Origin: Formicarius rufipectus
Taxonomy: Eukaryota; Chordata; Aves; Passeriformes; Formicariidae
Direction of reading: 5' to 3'
DNA: 64,000 bases
NCBI GenBank assembly: GCA_013399695.1
Contig: VXAU01000197.1
Coordinates: 2,855,070-2,919,069, forward strand
Shown: piece after piece, positions 50,001 through 62,991 of the stretch
Layout of the letters: each line of letters starts with the position of its first letter
Position numbering within the stretch: the stretch's first letter is position 1
The notes under the pieces: model-generated
Told to the model about the DNA's origin: nothing
Database searches by the model: none
What the model saw: only the letters and a program-made list of their open reading frames with translations
Translations under genes and position numbers: made by a program

Positions 50001-53000
50001 CTTCACCTCTTTTGAGGGAGGTGTTTCTACAATGAATACATTTAGGTGATGAAAAAAGCTCTTGTGCAAAGATGATCTTGCTTTTTCTTCCATCTTTCTT
50101 TGAAATAATTATTTCAAACACAACAGCTCTTCAGAAGATCAATAGGTAGGATTACAAAAATATCCCAGCATAGACTGATCACTGCTGAAGAAAGAATGAT
50201 TACCAAGGTTCAGCTTCACTTTTTTTTGGTATTAAATAGACACTATTTACAGCTCAGAAAACATCATGTTTCAAGATCTGAGATGTCATTTTTAGCTATG
50301 CATTCATCTTTTTGGTTCACATCAACCACCATCATCTGTTAAGTCAATAGTTATCTTCCCTACCTACCTCTGAGATGTCCTGAATGAACCCATCAGTCAA
50401 GGAAGCCTTCAGCACTCTTCCTGCTGGAAGGAAGAAAAGGCAAACACATCAGAAGGAACCAGTCAGGAAAGGTTTCTTCACACATCATCACTGAGCTTGT
50501 TTTCTTTAAACAAAAGTACAAAATCCTTATCTATGTGAAGGCATTTAAGATGCAGAACCAAAGAAAATTGCTGTATTAGGCTATGTGCATTTACTGTTCA
50601 GATGTCAACAGTCAAGAATTTAACTTATTTAAAATTAACTCCAAAGCCAATTTTAATAGTAAGGTACAGCTGAAAAGTGAGTAAGTTCTAAGCTCTAGGA
50701 AAGGGGAAAAGTACAGTTAAAAAACTTAAAGAAGTCTCATACAGCATCTCTGGCACTAGGAAAGCCCAGTCCACCTCTACACTACGGAAAGTGCATTTCC
50801 TGTCAAACACTGAGCACACAGACTGTTGTGCTCACAAAAGAGGGCTACAGACACCTCAGTTTAGGACTACTACCTGCATTACAGTGTGGTCTCCAGCAGA
50901 GTAAAACAAATATATGGGCTCAGAGTCAAGAGCAACAATCTGCAACCATCCATCACACCTGAGCATCGCGTTCTGCTCTCCCTCTTGGGGCTCAGTTTAA
51001 GCTTTTCTTTCTTGTCACCTCTGAGCTATGCTCAAAGGTCTCAGAAACAACACACTACCCTTAAGCCCACAGTTCCACACCACTGAACAAAGCAAAGAAC
51101 TAAAATTACCTCGATTTTTCTCACATAGAACCAAAGCAATCTATACAATATCACAGAAGGAGACTGAGCTGAGATCTGGACACACTCCCACCCAGTATCA
51201 GCCCAGTGCTCTGAGCACACTAAGGTTCTGCCTCACTTCTAGAGCACCAAAATCGTGTTCACCTTCATTTTTATTCCTTTCATTTGCCTTGCTTGGGATG
51301 TTAATATGTTGTTATAGGGAGTAACACTTCAGCCTCCTGGTCTGGAAACACGCAGTCTGAGAGGACAGTGACTGGTGACAAGCACAGTTCACGAATAGCT
51401 GTTAATTATCAGAGTCTTTTGATAATATTTATCCAAACAAACTAACAGGTAGAAAGCTCGGTGCAATTATCAGAAGAGCCCAAGGCCTGATGCTGTGCAC
51501 TTGGAAAGACTTCAATTAGGGAAATAGCAACATTTTTGTACAAATCCTGTCAATTAAAGCCAGCAGCTAATAACATTTACAATGCTAGGCTAAATTGTGC
51601 CCACATAAAAATGGTAATGAATATAAATTAAAACTTAAGCTATAACATAGAATTTTAAAGGCACTTGCAGATGTCTCTGACCAGGAGCATTTGGGGACAG
51701 CAGAGCTGTGTACTTGCTGGGGGTTCAGGTTGTATTTTGATTGTGGAAGGATTGCTTGTTTGGTTTTCTTTTTGCTTTAACTCAAAACCTGAAATACTTT
51801 AAAATTTTATAGCACCCAACACAGAAGCAACTTTACTGGTGATTTAGTGTGAGCCAACAAGGCAGGACAGCCTGCAGCAGGAGGAAGCACTTGCAGGACT
51901 CTCCAGTCCTTGGGCAGCTGGTGTGAACCTGTGTCCCTCTCCAGTACAGCTCCTGCATTTTTGCTATGAACATGGTTCAATAAAGGTAACAAAAGATTCT
52001 GAAATTTGGAGCTCCTCTTTCTCACCAAGTTTTGTTACTCAAACTCTATGCAATCTAATTTAAAATATTAAATAGAAAAGGCAAATCCTCTGCTGCCACA
52101 GAAAAGGCAAAGAGCTCTTGCCCTCCCTTTGGTGAGGGTGAGCATTTCTGCAGAACAGCTTTCAGTGCTGCTCCAAGGGAATGAGAAGATTATTTTCTCT
52201 GATAGCACCAGCCCCTCTCCCTGTTTTCTCCACTCCATGCAGGGTGCCAATAGTTCACATATCAAAACAACAAAGAATATTTTACAGTGAGGAATGAGCT
52301 TGTTATGATTTCTGTTGATAGGGAGAATGGAAAGGGCAGACTGGCACTATGCTACAAATTAGCTGTTTTAATATATTCCTTTTCTCCATTTTGAGTTTTC
52401 ATGGGCACTTCTAGACACTGCAGAAGCTCATCCTCCAGACAGTCCAATTAAAAGGAGAGTTAGATTTGGTGATTCAGTGTTTCAATAGAGCACTGTTTAC
52501 AGCATTTTTCCTTGTTATTTCAGGACATCAACAGTTGGCAGAATAAAACCCACTCAATTTGATTTGTTGTTCACGGGGCTCACTTCTGCATTTACAGGCT
52601 GCTAACTTTTTTGAAAGGAACATTTTTACATCACAATGTCAGTGTTTCATTCTCTTCATAAAACAAGGGTTCCAGGTAGCTGTGGTTACAGCCCCACATT
52701 TGAACCAGGCCTGAGTACTTCAAGATTTAACCCACATCTCTCCCTCCTCTCTTGAAAGAACTAAAGTCTCATGAATCTTTTGGTTGTCAGCACGGCTTTC
52801 TCAAAGCAGTCTGAAGTTATTTGTCCCATTAGTCATGTAGCTCAGTACGAGTGTGAACCAGCAGAAGTGCTTGAGCAGAGCAGCAGAAGAGGCAAGATCT
52901 TGTACAATGCATCTTTGCCTCCTCCCCAGCCCTGGGGGAGGGTGGTGAGTGGCCTGTCCCCAGCAGGTACTTCTCAAAACCTTATTCTCATACTGCTTTC

Positions 53001-56000
53001 ACTGGTAAACATGCAACACTTCCCTCTTTTCCTGCCACTGTCTGAAGCCACATTGAACAAACCAACACATACAACTCAAATTACAGTTCTGTTCCCACGA
53101 ACAGCCACCTCTCCACAGAACACAGCATCATTTGACACAGCAGAGTGGTCATCTGGAATGCTTTTCACAGAGTTCAGCTACTGAACACTGAAATACCCCA
53201 CTAAGAAGGTGGAGAAAAGGAAGTGTGATTGACATGTCGTTATTTATAGGCAGATCATTCACATTCCCTTGCTGCATGAACAACAGGAGGATTTGGGAGG
53301 CTTTCTAGAAACAGCCCATTCTGCAAAGATCAGGCATTTTCCAGGAGGTCCTGCAAAACCTGCCTCTGCTAATTTCTGTGGAAGCAATAGTGTATCAAAG
53401 CTTTTTATAGCAGAGTGAACAAGGCTGAACTCCAGCTATGTGATATGGCTAGAAAAGTATGTAAGAACAAGTAATGGGAAGCTGTTTCTTAAGGTAACAG
53501 TTCATTTACAGAAGACTGTTGAGAAGCCGCTTTTGTACTGCTGACAATGCCTGAAAAAATCAGAGACTCTTCACTGACTTAACAGAAATTGCAGAGAGAT
53601 CCTACTTTACAGGAGCTTTTATTAAGGTGTAAAACTCATTGCTAGTAAAGAGCTAAAAGCTGTAAGACTTTGGTCTTGAAAGGTCTTGTTGAGATGATGA
53701 GAGACCTTGAAAAAATGCACTTTGAATGGGTTGTCAAGTTCAGAGCTAAAACTGTGCTTTGAGGTGCTCATCATTAGAAACACAAAAATTCAACATGGGA
53801 TACTACTTCAAATGGAACAAGCTGGACCAGTCATCAGTGAGTCACCAGCCCAGCAGAAGGCACATACAAGAAAAAAGGTACCTAGAAGCTTCTGGGAACT
53901 AACTGCCTTCATCCAGCAGAGATCCACTCACAAACAGAACAACAAATTAGAGACTGTATGGAGATGCTTGGCCACCAGCCTTTTAAAGGGACAAGAATTA
54001 ATTTCCCTGAGAGGATCAAATCAATTGATGGCTGCCCAAACTCGTTGCTTTTTTCAGACTTCAGAGGATATTCTTGAGATCTCCAGCAAGGTGAAATGGG
54101 AAGAGGGAACTTCAAAGTATGAAAAACAGCAGCCAAGTGCACTACCTTCAGGCACAGCTACAGACCACTGGCAAAGGAGCTAAAGCACCAAGTAGTTATT
54201 ACAACTTGGTTCTCCAATCCGCTAACACACTGAATCATTTTCCTGTTTCCCCTTCTTCACGCTCAAATGAGAAGGCACATCACTAAATCTGAGCCAAACA
54301 CCAAGAAATACAGAATGATGTTTTCTATTTGAATTTTACATATGGCCTGACTTCCTGAATGATGGCAGCAGTGGGATCTATTTGCCTGAACCTGCAAAAG
54401 TCTCCACATGCAATCTGTAGCACCCATTTTCAATCTATTCTTGCCATTTTTAACTGTACACTACTTCTGCTGATAATTAGAATATTCTAGTCTCTCTTCT
54501 CATGCAGACAGGGCACTCATGGAAGATTTTCCACAACATAACTGTTCTTTAAACAGTAATATTTATTGTATGCATAATCTTAAGGCATAAGGGCAAAAAA
54601 TAGTCTTTCTCTGATAGAAGACTTGATACCCCGTGTTTGCTTGTGGTTTGAATAAGACCACCACATTAGTGCTCCTCTGCATTGTCACAAGAAAATACTG
54701 AGAGGTTAGCAAGACAGAAAACCTAACTTTCAGAGACATTTCAAGCACACTGAAGCAGCAAGAGAGCAAATTGGACCTGGGCAACTGGGGAATCTAAGTA
54801 CTCCCCTGCCTCATGGCCAGCAGCCAGTCCAGAGAGCAGAGGTTTCTCACCCATGCATGTCTTCAATAGCTGCTTCTATTTCTGTCTCTCTGTGAGGTGT
54901 CACCCACTTACCCATAGCAAGGGTAAACTGCTTCATGCTTCAAACAGAGACATAGGCAATTAGACCAAACCCCTGCTTACAAAATGGCATTCAACTGATC
55001 TGCCCTCTGCAAAAAAAAAGGACCTACCTACTTAGATGTTACAGAAAGCGTATCCCTAGCTTTCCTAAATCATAACCTCTGCCTTAGGCTGGGAAGATTT
55101 TCAAAAAGTGGAAGCAAGTTCAATGACTCTGAAGGCCAGTAGTTCAACCACTTCTGTAAAGCAAGTCTGATTGCACACTGCCTGTTACCCACAGCTCCAT
55201 GTAAAGCAGTCATTATCCTGGGAAGGAAACCCAGAATTGCTTCTGCCTCTGAAGATACAAGACTTCATTTGTTGTCAAAGTTGCACTGCCCTTAAACTCC
55301 AGCAAATTTTCCCTGTCACAATATGAGAACAACAGCTTTTCAATACCACTTATTGCACCCAAGCTCAAAAAACTATCATGGTGTCATCAAAATCATTAGG
55401 TTGTCAGAACTGAGTGAATGTCTCTTTGCCAGTGAAGAAATGCTGGACAAGCACCATCAGATTTGCCAGCACAGCTCACTCATTTTTACAGTATTGTCTT
55501 TAAATTCAACATATAATATCACTCTTTGTCCACTTTGTCTACTTATCTACAAAGCTTTAAAACAGAAATAGCTTTAGGAAAGGATGAAAGATGTGTTTAA
55601 TTTTTGCCAAGTGCGATACCATTAAAGTCATTAGCCAATATTGGTTCCAAGGGGAGATTACGAACAGCAGGAATTTAACGTGCTCCTCCTGCAGAATTAA
55701 TAGAGACACGTCTCAGTGTTTCTGTGTGCTATGACAGCTTGAGGCTGTCAATTTATACCCTTTCCTGATTAAAAAACATCAGGCAAGCTTATACCCATTC
55801 AAGAAGTACAGACAGAAGATGCAACTGAAGACAAATTGTTACGTGATGGAGAAAGGTTTAAAGCGTAAGAGGTTTTTGGCAATGTGACATGTTCAGGGAG
55901 TGTTTTAATTGGATCACGAAGCTGCCAGTGTTCAGCTAAGAGACTTCCCAGATTACATAGGATATTATCATATTTTAAATGTATATTTTATGAAGGAGAA

Positions 56001-56204
56001 TGAGTTCAATACAAGCTACTTTAGTTTACTGTCTGTTTTCAGACAATTTATTGCCTATTGTGACAATACAGAGCATTCATCTTTGGACTTGGACCTCTGC
56101 AAAGTTAGTCCAGAGACACAGGGGACAGCTTGGCCTAGAGTATGCAAAGGGAGGCAAACCCACCCTGATTAAGATGGGCAGCTCTTGGGGCACTTGCAAA
56201 CAGT
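44019..56204. other. Non-coding stretch
   Basis: No supported gene. There are two fairly long plus-strand frames in AT-rich DNA (52771-53184, 137 codons, and 53707-54183, 158 codons). Neither has a recognisable domain, a splice partner or a signal peptide. Many A/T runs are present. A CC(A/T)6GG sequence of CArG-box form lies at 55635-55644, but that pattern is expected a few times by chance in 64 kb. Confidence 0.5.
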
Positions 56205-56350
56205 AGCTGCAGTTGGCAGAGATCTCTGGAGATCATTGTGTCCAAGCCCTTGGCTCAAAGCAAAATGAGCCAGAGCAGGGTGTCCAGGTCACTGGGCAGT
56301 CAGTTTTGACTGGTTCCAGGCATGGAGACTCCAGACCCTCTGCAGACAAT
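56205..56350 (-). mobile_element. CR1 LINE fragment, diverged
   Basis: Reads like the reverse complement of the CR1 3' region: GATCTCTGGAGATCATTGTG, then TCCAAGCCCTTGGCTCAAAG, then AGCAGGGTGTCCAGG and TGGAGACTCCAGACC. Each block resembles the corresponding stretch found in avian CR1 copies, but with many substitutions. No tail motif was found at its minus-strand 3' side. The orientation is opposite to the copy at 43.8-44.0 kb. Confidence 0.6.
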
Positions 56351-59300
56351 GGAAAGAACCAATACACTAGACTTGAGCAACAACAAGAGCCAGGGAGCAT
56401 GGGGTGGCACTGCTCACTGAAGGCTGGGAGCTGGGAGCTCAGCACAGGAATGCAAGTGGCAGGGCAGGGACCTCACCAGCCTGAGCACAACCCCACGAAC
56501 CCCAGGGAGCAGGGCAGGCCCAGGAACAACAGCTGGGATCTGTGGGGGAAGGTCCCACAGGAGGCTGGTCAGGACCATTAAGGTCTATTACTGCACTGAG
56601 GGCACTGACAGAGACAACACAGCCGAGCTGGAAACATCTCCCTGCTGATAAAAAGCAGCACCACTCACAAGGACAGTGTGAGCCCAAACAGATAAGGGAC
56701 ACAAAAGGATAATGATCATCTATTCTCTGCAATGGCAATTCTGAGAAAACTATTAACTTACAAACTCAAAGGCTTTCACAATTCATGATTCAACTGAGTA
56801 AACTGGTGACTTCTTATTATGCAAATACATTAAATGTTTTGTTCTGGGAATATAAAACCATAGATTGGGGCATCCAAAAAACCTTTATTCTTCTGTTATT
56901 ATTACACTATTACACTTAAACCACACATATTTTACTGTAAGAATCTAAGGGAATAAGAGGTTTCAGCAACAAATGTACCTCTGGAGAGGCTGTCTTTTCA
57001 ATGTATTGAGTATCCACTGGGAGGAGGTTTCTAGGTAAGGTCAAGGTCATAACTTCTTTTGCAGCATAGACAGCTTACTGAAAAAGGACTGCAATAATGC
57101 CATTGTAACACAGGCTTCACCCATCCCACCACTATTTTAAAGCAATTTATGATTTTGATAAAAATCTTTTAATCATTTCACTTGATGATTTATAACCTTC
57201 ACCGTGCATAAGCTAGGACACTCCAAGTCCTGTGGACAGTGTACTTTTGATTGTCTCAATAGCTTAAGGCTGAAACATAATCTCTCACTCTGCTCAAGGT
57301 GGAAAAATGCTCATTTTTTTAATCAGTCCTTATGAAATTAATTTTTCTTTAGAAAATGAATTAAGACTGTTAGAGAGAGGAGGAGGTAAGATTACAGATT
57401 TTGTTTCTTTCTTTGTGATGCCAAACCCTCTGACCTGTCTCTTGATAGTTAATTTTTTTTCAAGCTTTAGCATTTTTGGAGGGATAAAGCTGTTGCAACA
57501 AGCTAGGGCAGTAATTTAACAGAGTGCCACAATCACCACAGCTGCCATACCCTAATAAATAACATTGCAGATACACATCTCTCGATTGTATTTTAATGAG
57601 AAACCCCAAATCCTCTGACTTCAATAGAGGAAATATGAGCAGTATGGGACTTTTCCCTGGAAGAGTACATCCTTAAGAGTTTATTTTACAGGAAAGAGGT
57701 CAAGAAAAATCCGAGATCCCCAAATGATGCCAGTCTCACTGCAGTAAGATATTGTACCTGCCACTGTACACTGCCTGGGCAAGAGCCACCTGCCCTTCTC
57801 CAGTCTCACATACGGGCACTGCTCTTACCCAGGCAGGCAGCTCTATCTGTAACACTGTCAAATACCAACAAGAAGTCATCACACTGCCAAAGTCGAGATC
57901 ATCAGTTTAATACCCAGCCAGAAGAGAAAAATGAGTTTGTCAGCACATATCCATTGCATGTGGAGCCATTTTGTCCTTATCAGAAAATACAGGTCATAGC
58001 ACGTCTCCCAAGGAGAGTGTGGCAGCAAGCCAGAGATGGCAGATTATCACCATCACTTTTAAATTGGTCTGGCAGGGCTTTTCATAATGTTTGTCATGCT
58101 ACATGTTCAGGATTAATTGTTGCCAAGAGATTATCATCTTCATTCAAATTAAAGATATTAATACCATGGAAGTTTCAAGTTCACTGAAAGGTAAGAGTGG
58201 ATTTGTTATAAATAGTCATGACTTGCTTTAAGATTACACAAAATGCAGCAGGGTATATTCACCTCCTGTGTAATCCAGAGCAGGGAAAATTAAGGCAAAA
58301 AGCAAAGACATGCTTTGCATCAAGATTCATCAAGAATCCTTCCATGGTTCAAACAGTGTAACAACAGCAATACGACACCAGCTGCCACCAGAAAGACTGA
58401 AACCTCATTAGCGTGCAGGCAGGTTTTACTTTCCACCCAAATGCTCCGATAAAGCCTTTCCTTTTATATGTAATACTCCACAGAACTACCCTTTTGGTGC
58501 TGAAAGAATCTGCCTGAAAGCAAAAGAAGATATTCAGAGCATGTTTGTATTTAAATCACAACCAGAAAAAAATAAAACACTGAGCTTTCAAATTTTAAGA
58601 GCTACATTTATCAGAATTTCAAACAAATTTTTGTAACGTTATAGTCAAGTTAATTTCATCTTTGAATTAACCATGTTAGATCAGTGCAATGCTTATTTCA
58701 TGCTTTCAGATCATGAAGCAAAAGGAAAATTAGTAAAGAAGATGCTTTAGCAGTTTACTAACCTCAATCCACAGGTCTTTTACTTCTTTGCTTGCTATAA
58801 TTACTTGTTGGGTAGGGATGGGAGAAGAGGAATAGACGATAAATGCAATTGAATTAAGTAGAAATTTAATTAGACAGGATTTCTGAATAAAATATCTTCA
58901 CAAAACATAATAGTCATTGCCTTAAATCCAAGAAAACATTAATTCTAAATGCTATCATTTGTTGCCCCATTGAAAAATGAAGACTATAACTTAGATTGTC
59001 TTTAATAAATGAAGTTTACAAGTAAGAATGTGTATATTCCAAAATAATTGTTGTCGACCAAAATGTTGTGATACAAAGAGTTACAAGTGACACAAGGTGT
59101 GAAATCCTGATCAATGCCAAGACACCACAGATACACCTCACCAGAGCCAAACCATTGAAGGCAAAACAATTTACAAAAAGCCAAGTCTCTTCACCTGTGG
59201 AAAAACAAAAACTGTATCCTGAGATGGCCAAATGATTTTTAACTTTTTTATTCCTAACAGGTTACCCACAACCTGACTGAAGAGCCAAGTAGGAAACTGC

Positions 59301-62300
59301 CAAACACATCTAATTAATTCAAATTAGAAATTATCAAATTATCTTTAATAAAAGTTGTTATGAATTCACCTCTTGAACTATGAAGATCGTATCTGGAAGG
59401 GCAGACTGAGCAAAGCTAAAGAATTGGAATTCTGTACTGAGAAACACGCTCTGGAGGAAATTGGTAACAGGGATTGGAGGACAGATGTGTATGAGCACCT
59501 AACACCTATTTCACCTCCATTTGACAAAGAAAAATGAAGAACTTAAGGCTGCACACAACCTTTGCTGCAGCAGAGTCTTTTTGCTCTTAGTTTTTGTTTC
59601 ACAAATCTATCCATCCCTCAGAATGCACCTCTGTAACACCTCATGTCTGCAAATGATTTAGTGATTTGAAACTTAAAAGTTGTAAGTACTTTTTGAATGT
59701 CAGTTGAACCTGGATCTCCAAAGTTAAAAAAAAAAAAGATACTTCTTGGGCAGCTCCTACTGCCCTGTCTTTCTGTCATTGGCATCATTTTGTTTTGAGA
59801 GGCCACTCTGCATTAATACAGAGGGAAGAATGTTGTATGGTATAAACTGATTTTTTTTTTTTCCCAAATCTTCAAAACTATTATCTGGAACTCCCAAGAC
59901 ACGGAGGAAAGACTGGCTAGCACATGACACACAAGGTCTGCTCCAAAGTGCTTTGGAAACGCAATATTAATAAATTCCAAGTCTTTTTGGTTTGTTACAC
60001 ACATGCACATGAAACAAGTCAAAGCATCTACAGCTAAAGAGTTGCCAGAATTACTGTATTTGACTAAATTTAGAGCAAAGCGATCTCACATTATATTGTT
60101 TTCACAAAACTGAGAAATTTGGAAAAACTAAAACCAATTGCTGACAACTCAGAGCTGCCACAGTGCCTTCTTTCCTCATGGCTACTTGGAGCCTGCTTTA
60201 TTCCAGCTGAAGGGTTCCCAGTGTTTCCATCCCCTGTTGTGGCAACTACTTCCCACCAGAAACAAGACTGTAGCAATGCAGGCAGCTGACACAGGGCCTT
60301 TTTAAGCCCCTTGGCACAAGGAAACTTTGCCTGGAATTGAGTACATACGGTTTTCACGGATGGGGGTGGGATGTGAGGTGCTGATTCCCACTTTTCTTGG
60401 CAGGCTCCTAGAATTGGGTCCACAGATATGTCTCATCCTATGGTTGTACTGCAAACCCACACCTGGAAAAGAGAAATTTGAAAATTGCCCAGCTTGAAGT
60501 TTTTAAGACACTTCTCCTGCTACTGGTCACGTATTTTCCTGATATACCAGGCACCAGGAATTGTACTCACTGGAACACAAGCTCTGTGCTGTATTTACAA
60601 GCAGTTACAACACAGTCAGTGCCTGTAAAGACAGATCAAAAAAGGCAGCATCAATTTTTGAATGGGAAATCCTAGAAAGGAATTATTCTGGTAAAGCAGT
60701 TCACGCCCCTTTAGTATGGTAAAAATGTCCATTCTTGATGGAGAGAAAATAATGTAATGTAAACACTACTACTTGTTGAGTTCTGGAAAATAAAACTCCC
60801 TATGAGAGAGCGCTGAATGCGAATAAACCTTGGTAAACAATGAAGTGTATAAAAATGCAGTTTAATCTAAATTTTCCTGTAGTTAAAATGCTCCATCTCA
60901 CTACATACCACAAAAGGGAGCAAAGAAAAAGAAAAAAGAGAAAAAGACTTGAAGACTTGCTCACAGGGAGAGAAAATATTTTAAGAAGTCATTAAAGCAA
61001 CAACCTTCCCAAAGAGAATAAATCTGCAAAGCAGCAGCAAAACAAGCTGCCCAGTCTATTTTATCAAAGAGCTGGGCTTTTTTCCTATTACTTGACAAAC
61101 AACAGCATCCAAGCTGCCAATTACTTAACCATGGTGAGGTTTTTAACTCCATTTAAGAGGGAAAAATATAGCTGCTGTAAATTCAACGCTGCACAACAAT
61201 CCACAACAGCTGCCTACAAAATTTACTGTATGTCCTGTTTTATCTCTGTCTCTACCAGTTCTGTTTCATCAACACGTGCAGACAAAATGGTGCCTCTCTG
61301 GTATAGGTTGAAAGTTATTCTTGTCCAAGTCAAAACATTACAACTAACTTTGAAATAATTAGGTGAATGGTGGATAACATGACTCTGTAGTACCATTTAG
61401 ATGGTTCTGTTTCATCACAACTTCTGTGCACAATGAAATTTCTCTGCAGCACACACAGCTTTTAAAATTGCTTGTACAAGTAAAAATTCTGCTAATTACT
61501 GACCAAAAATTGAAAAGAAACCTGATTTTGATTAGTGTTTCTAAAGTCTTGAATACTGTGCTTGCATCCCAAGGGAGCAAGAAGCATGCCAATCATCATT
61601 TTCATCATCATGTTACTTCAAGTTTAAATTATAATGAGTTTCTCCTTCCCTTGCTTCGAACAAGATTTTTGCATTGGCGTTATTAATCTGCGTTGTTCTG
61701 TGTAGATAACTTCATAACTCATCTATGAGGAACTATGAACTTTACATTAATTTCTCTATTTTGCCTCCAGCCTCCACCTCCACTTTATGGAATTAGAGAA
61801 AATTAGGACTGTAAGTCACTAAACTCACAATCTTTCTGATTACAGATCACAGACTTTTTCAGGGATCATAAAAATCTGATCCCATTCTACAAAATCAGAT
61901 AATTGCCAGTAAGGGCACCTTTTGAGTATACCATCTATTATAAAAAACCCTCACTGTCAAGCAGGCTTGGGTAAAAATTGACACATTTTATATTCATTTT
62001 AAGAACATTAAAATTAAAAAAATTAAATAGTCTCAGTGCACAATAAAGGATGCATAATAAACAAACATGCAATTTTCCTGAGGCCACAAGCTTTCTGAAC
62101 AGTGTTAATTGGTCTTTGTCAGTAAAATACAAGTTAGGAAATATCTTTTTTAACTGTAAGAAAAGTGTTAAACCAGAAAAATGCTGGATTTCTGTACAGG
62201 ATCCCAGCTGAATGACCAAAAATATCCTCTTTTCTGTAGCTAAAGAGCAAGGCACATGAAGACAATGGGGCTATTACTGACCATTAGTTGCTGACTTCAA

Positions 62301-62521
62301 AGGGTCAGCTCCTCAAATGGAGGCTCAGAGATCTTTCTAAATCATGGACAGAAAAGTCACATCCCTTGTTCAAAAACTGACCACTAACATCCAACAGACA
62401 AACCCTCTGAGATCATCCTGTGCATAAGGGAAAACAAAAAGAATTTCTCAGCTTAAGATGGTCAGGAAGGTTCAACAGTTATCATTTAAAAAAGCAGAAC
62501 CTACTAAAGAAAAAGCCAATG
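56351..62521. other. Non-coding stretch downstream of the right-hand gene
   Basis: No supported gene. The region is AT-rich with many short A and T runs (for example near 59724-59736, 59851-59862 and 60920-60945). A minus-strand frame at 61938-62255 (105 codons) lies downstream of the poly(A) signal of the right-hand gene and has no recognisable content. A longer 3' UTR isoform of that gene extending into this region cannot be excluded. Confidence 0.5.
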
Positions 62522-62530
62522 AATTTGTAA

Positions 62531-62602
62531 CAAAACCAAAACAACAAGCAATTAAGGACTCCACAAAAACTCTAGCTAATGAAAGATGTTTCCTCCTTTA
62601 TT
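62531..62602 (-). terminator. Polyadenylation site of the right-hand gene
   Basis: On the minus strand AATAAA sits at 62602-62597. Downstream, after a stretch that would hold the cleavage point, comes a GU-rich element complementary to 62531-62551 (TTGCTTGTTGTTTTGGTTTTG). Hexamer plus GU-rich element at this spacing is the standard vertebrate arrangement. It supports mRNA ending about 10-30 bases past the hexamer. Confidence 0.6.
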
Positions 62603-62925
62603 ATTGTGTAATACTTTTCACAGAAACATAGTATTTACAAATATACACATATAGACTGCTCATCATAAAATGTTACGGAAGAATTAGTCAAAAAAATCAA
62701 TTTACAAAACCCAAAAACTTCCCAAAGATATTCTGCCTGAAAAAATTCCATGAAATTTCAAGGAGATGCTTCTGTACAGAAAGACAGGTTTTAGCTCCTC
62801 GAGTTCTGGTAAATCAGACGAGTTGTGACCCAAGTGAGCCAAGCTCAACTGTACATTTGAGATGAGGCAGGTTTTTTCCAATTGTTCTTTTTCACCCAAT
62901 TTCTTGATGGTCAGTTCAAGAGGTC
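62578..62925 (-). other. 3' untranslated region of the right-hand gene
   Basis: Runs from the stop codon at 62928-62926 to the inferred cleavage site; the left boundary is approximate. A minus-strand frame of 65 codons (62899-62702) inside it is taken to be fortuitous. The region is AT-rich with short A-runs, typical of a vertebrate 3' UTR. Confidence 0.5.
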
Positions 62926-62991
62926 TCAGGAGGCACTAGTTTGGATGTTTTTGGAAGCTGCAAGCATTGCTCTCACTTTGGCCATAAGATC
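62926..62991 (-). CDS. Last coding exon (partial) of a minus-strand gene
   Basis: A strong 3' splice acceptor on the minus strand (pyrimidine-rich TTTCTTTCTGTTTTCTACAG, ending at 62992) is followed by 22 codons ending in TGA. The peptide starts DLM and continues AKVRAMLAASKNIQTSAS. An amphipathic, helix-compatible stretch followed by a short polar tail before the stop reads like a genuine C-terminus. The exon begins in phase 0 if this frame is right; one other frame is open for 17 codons but looks less protein-like. Upstream exons lie to the right, beyond the window or not recognised within 63-64 kb. A poly(A) signal about 325 bases past the stop fits. I cannot identify the protein with certainty and give no symbol. 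Confidence 0.6.
   Translation of the reverse strand, partial: DLMAKVRAMLAASKNIQTSAS

Noticed and set aside
55635..55644. CCAATATTGG, a perfect CArG-box form
   Set aside because: A ten-base pattern with six A/T-degenerate positions is expected several times in 64 kb; no clustering with other muscle or serum-response motifs was seen.
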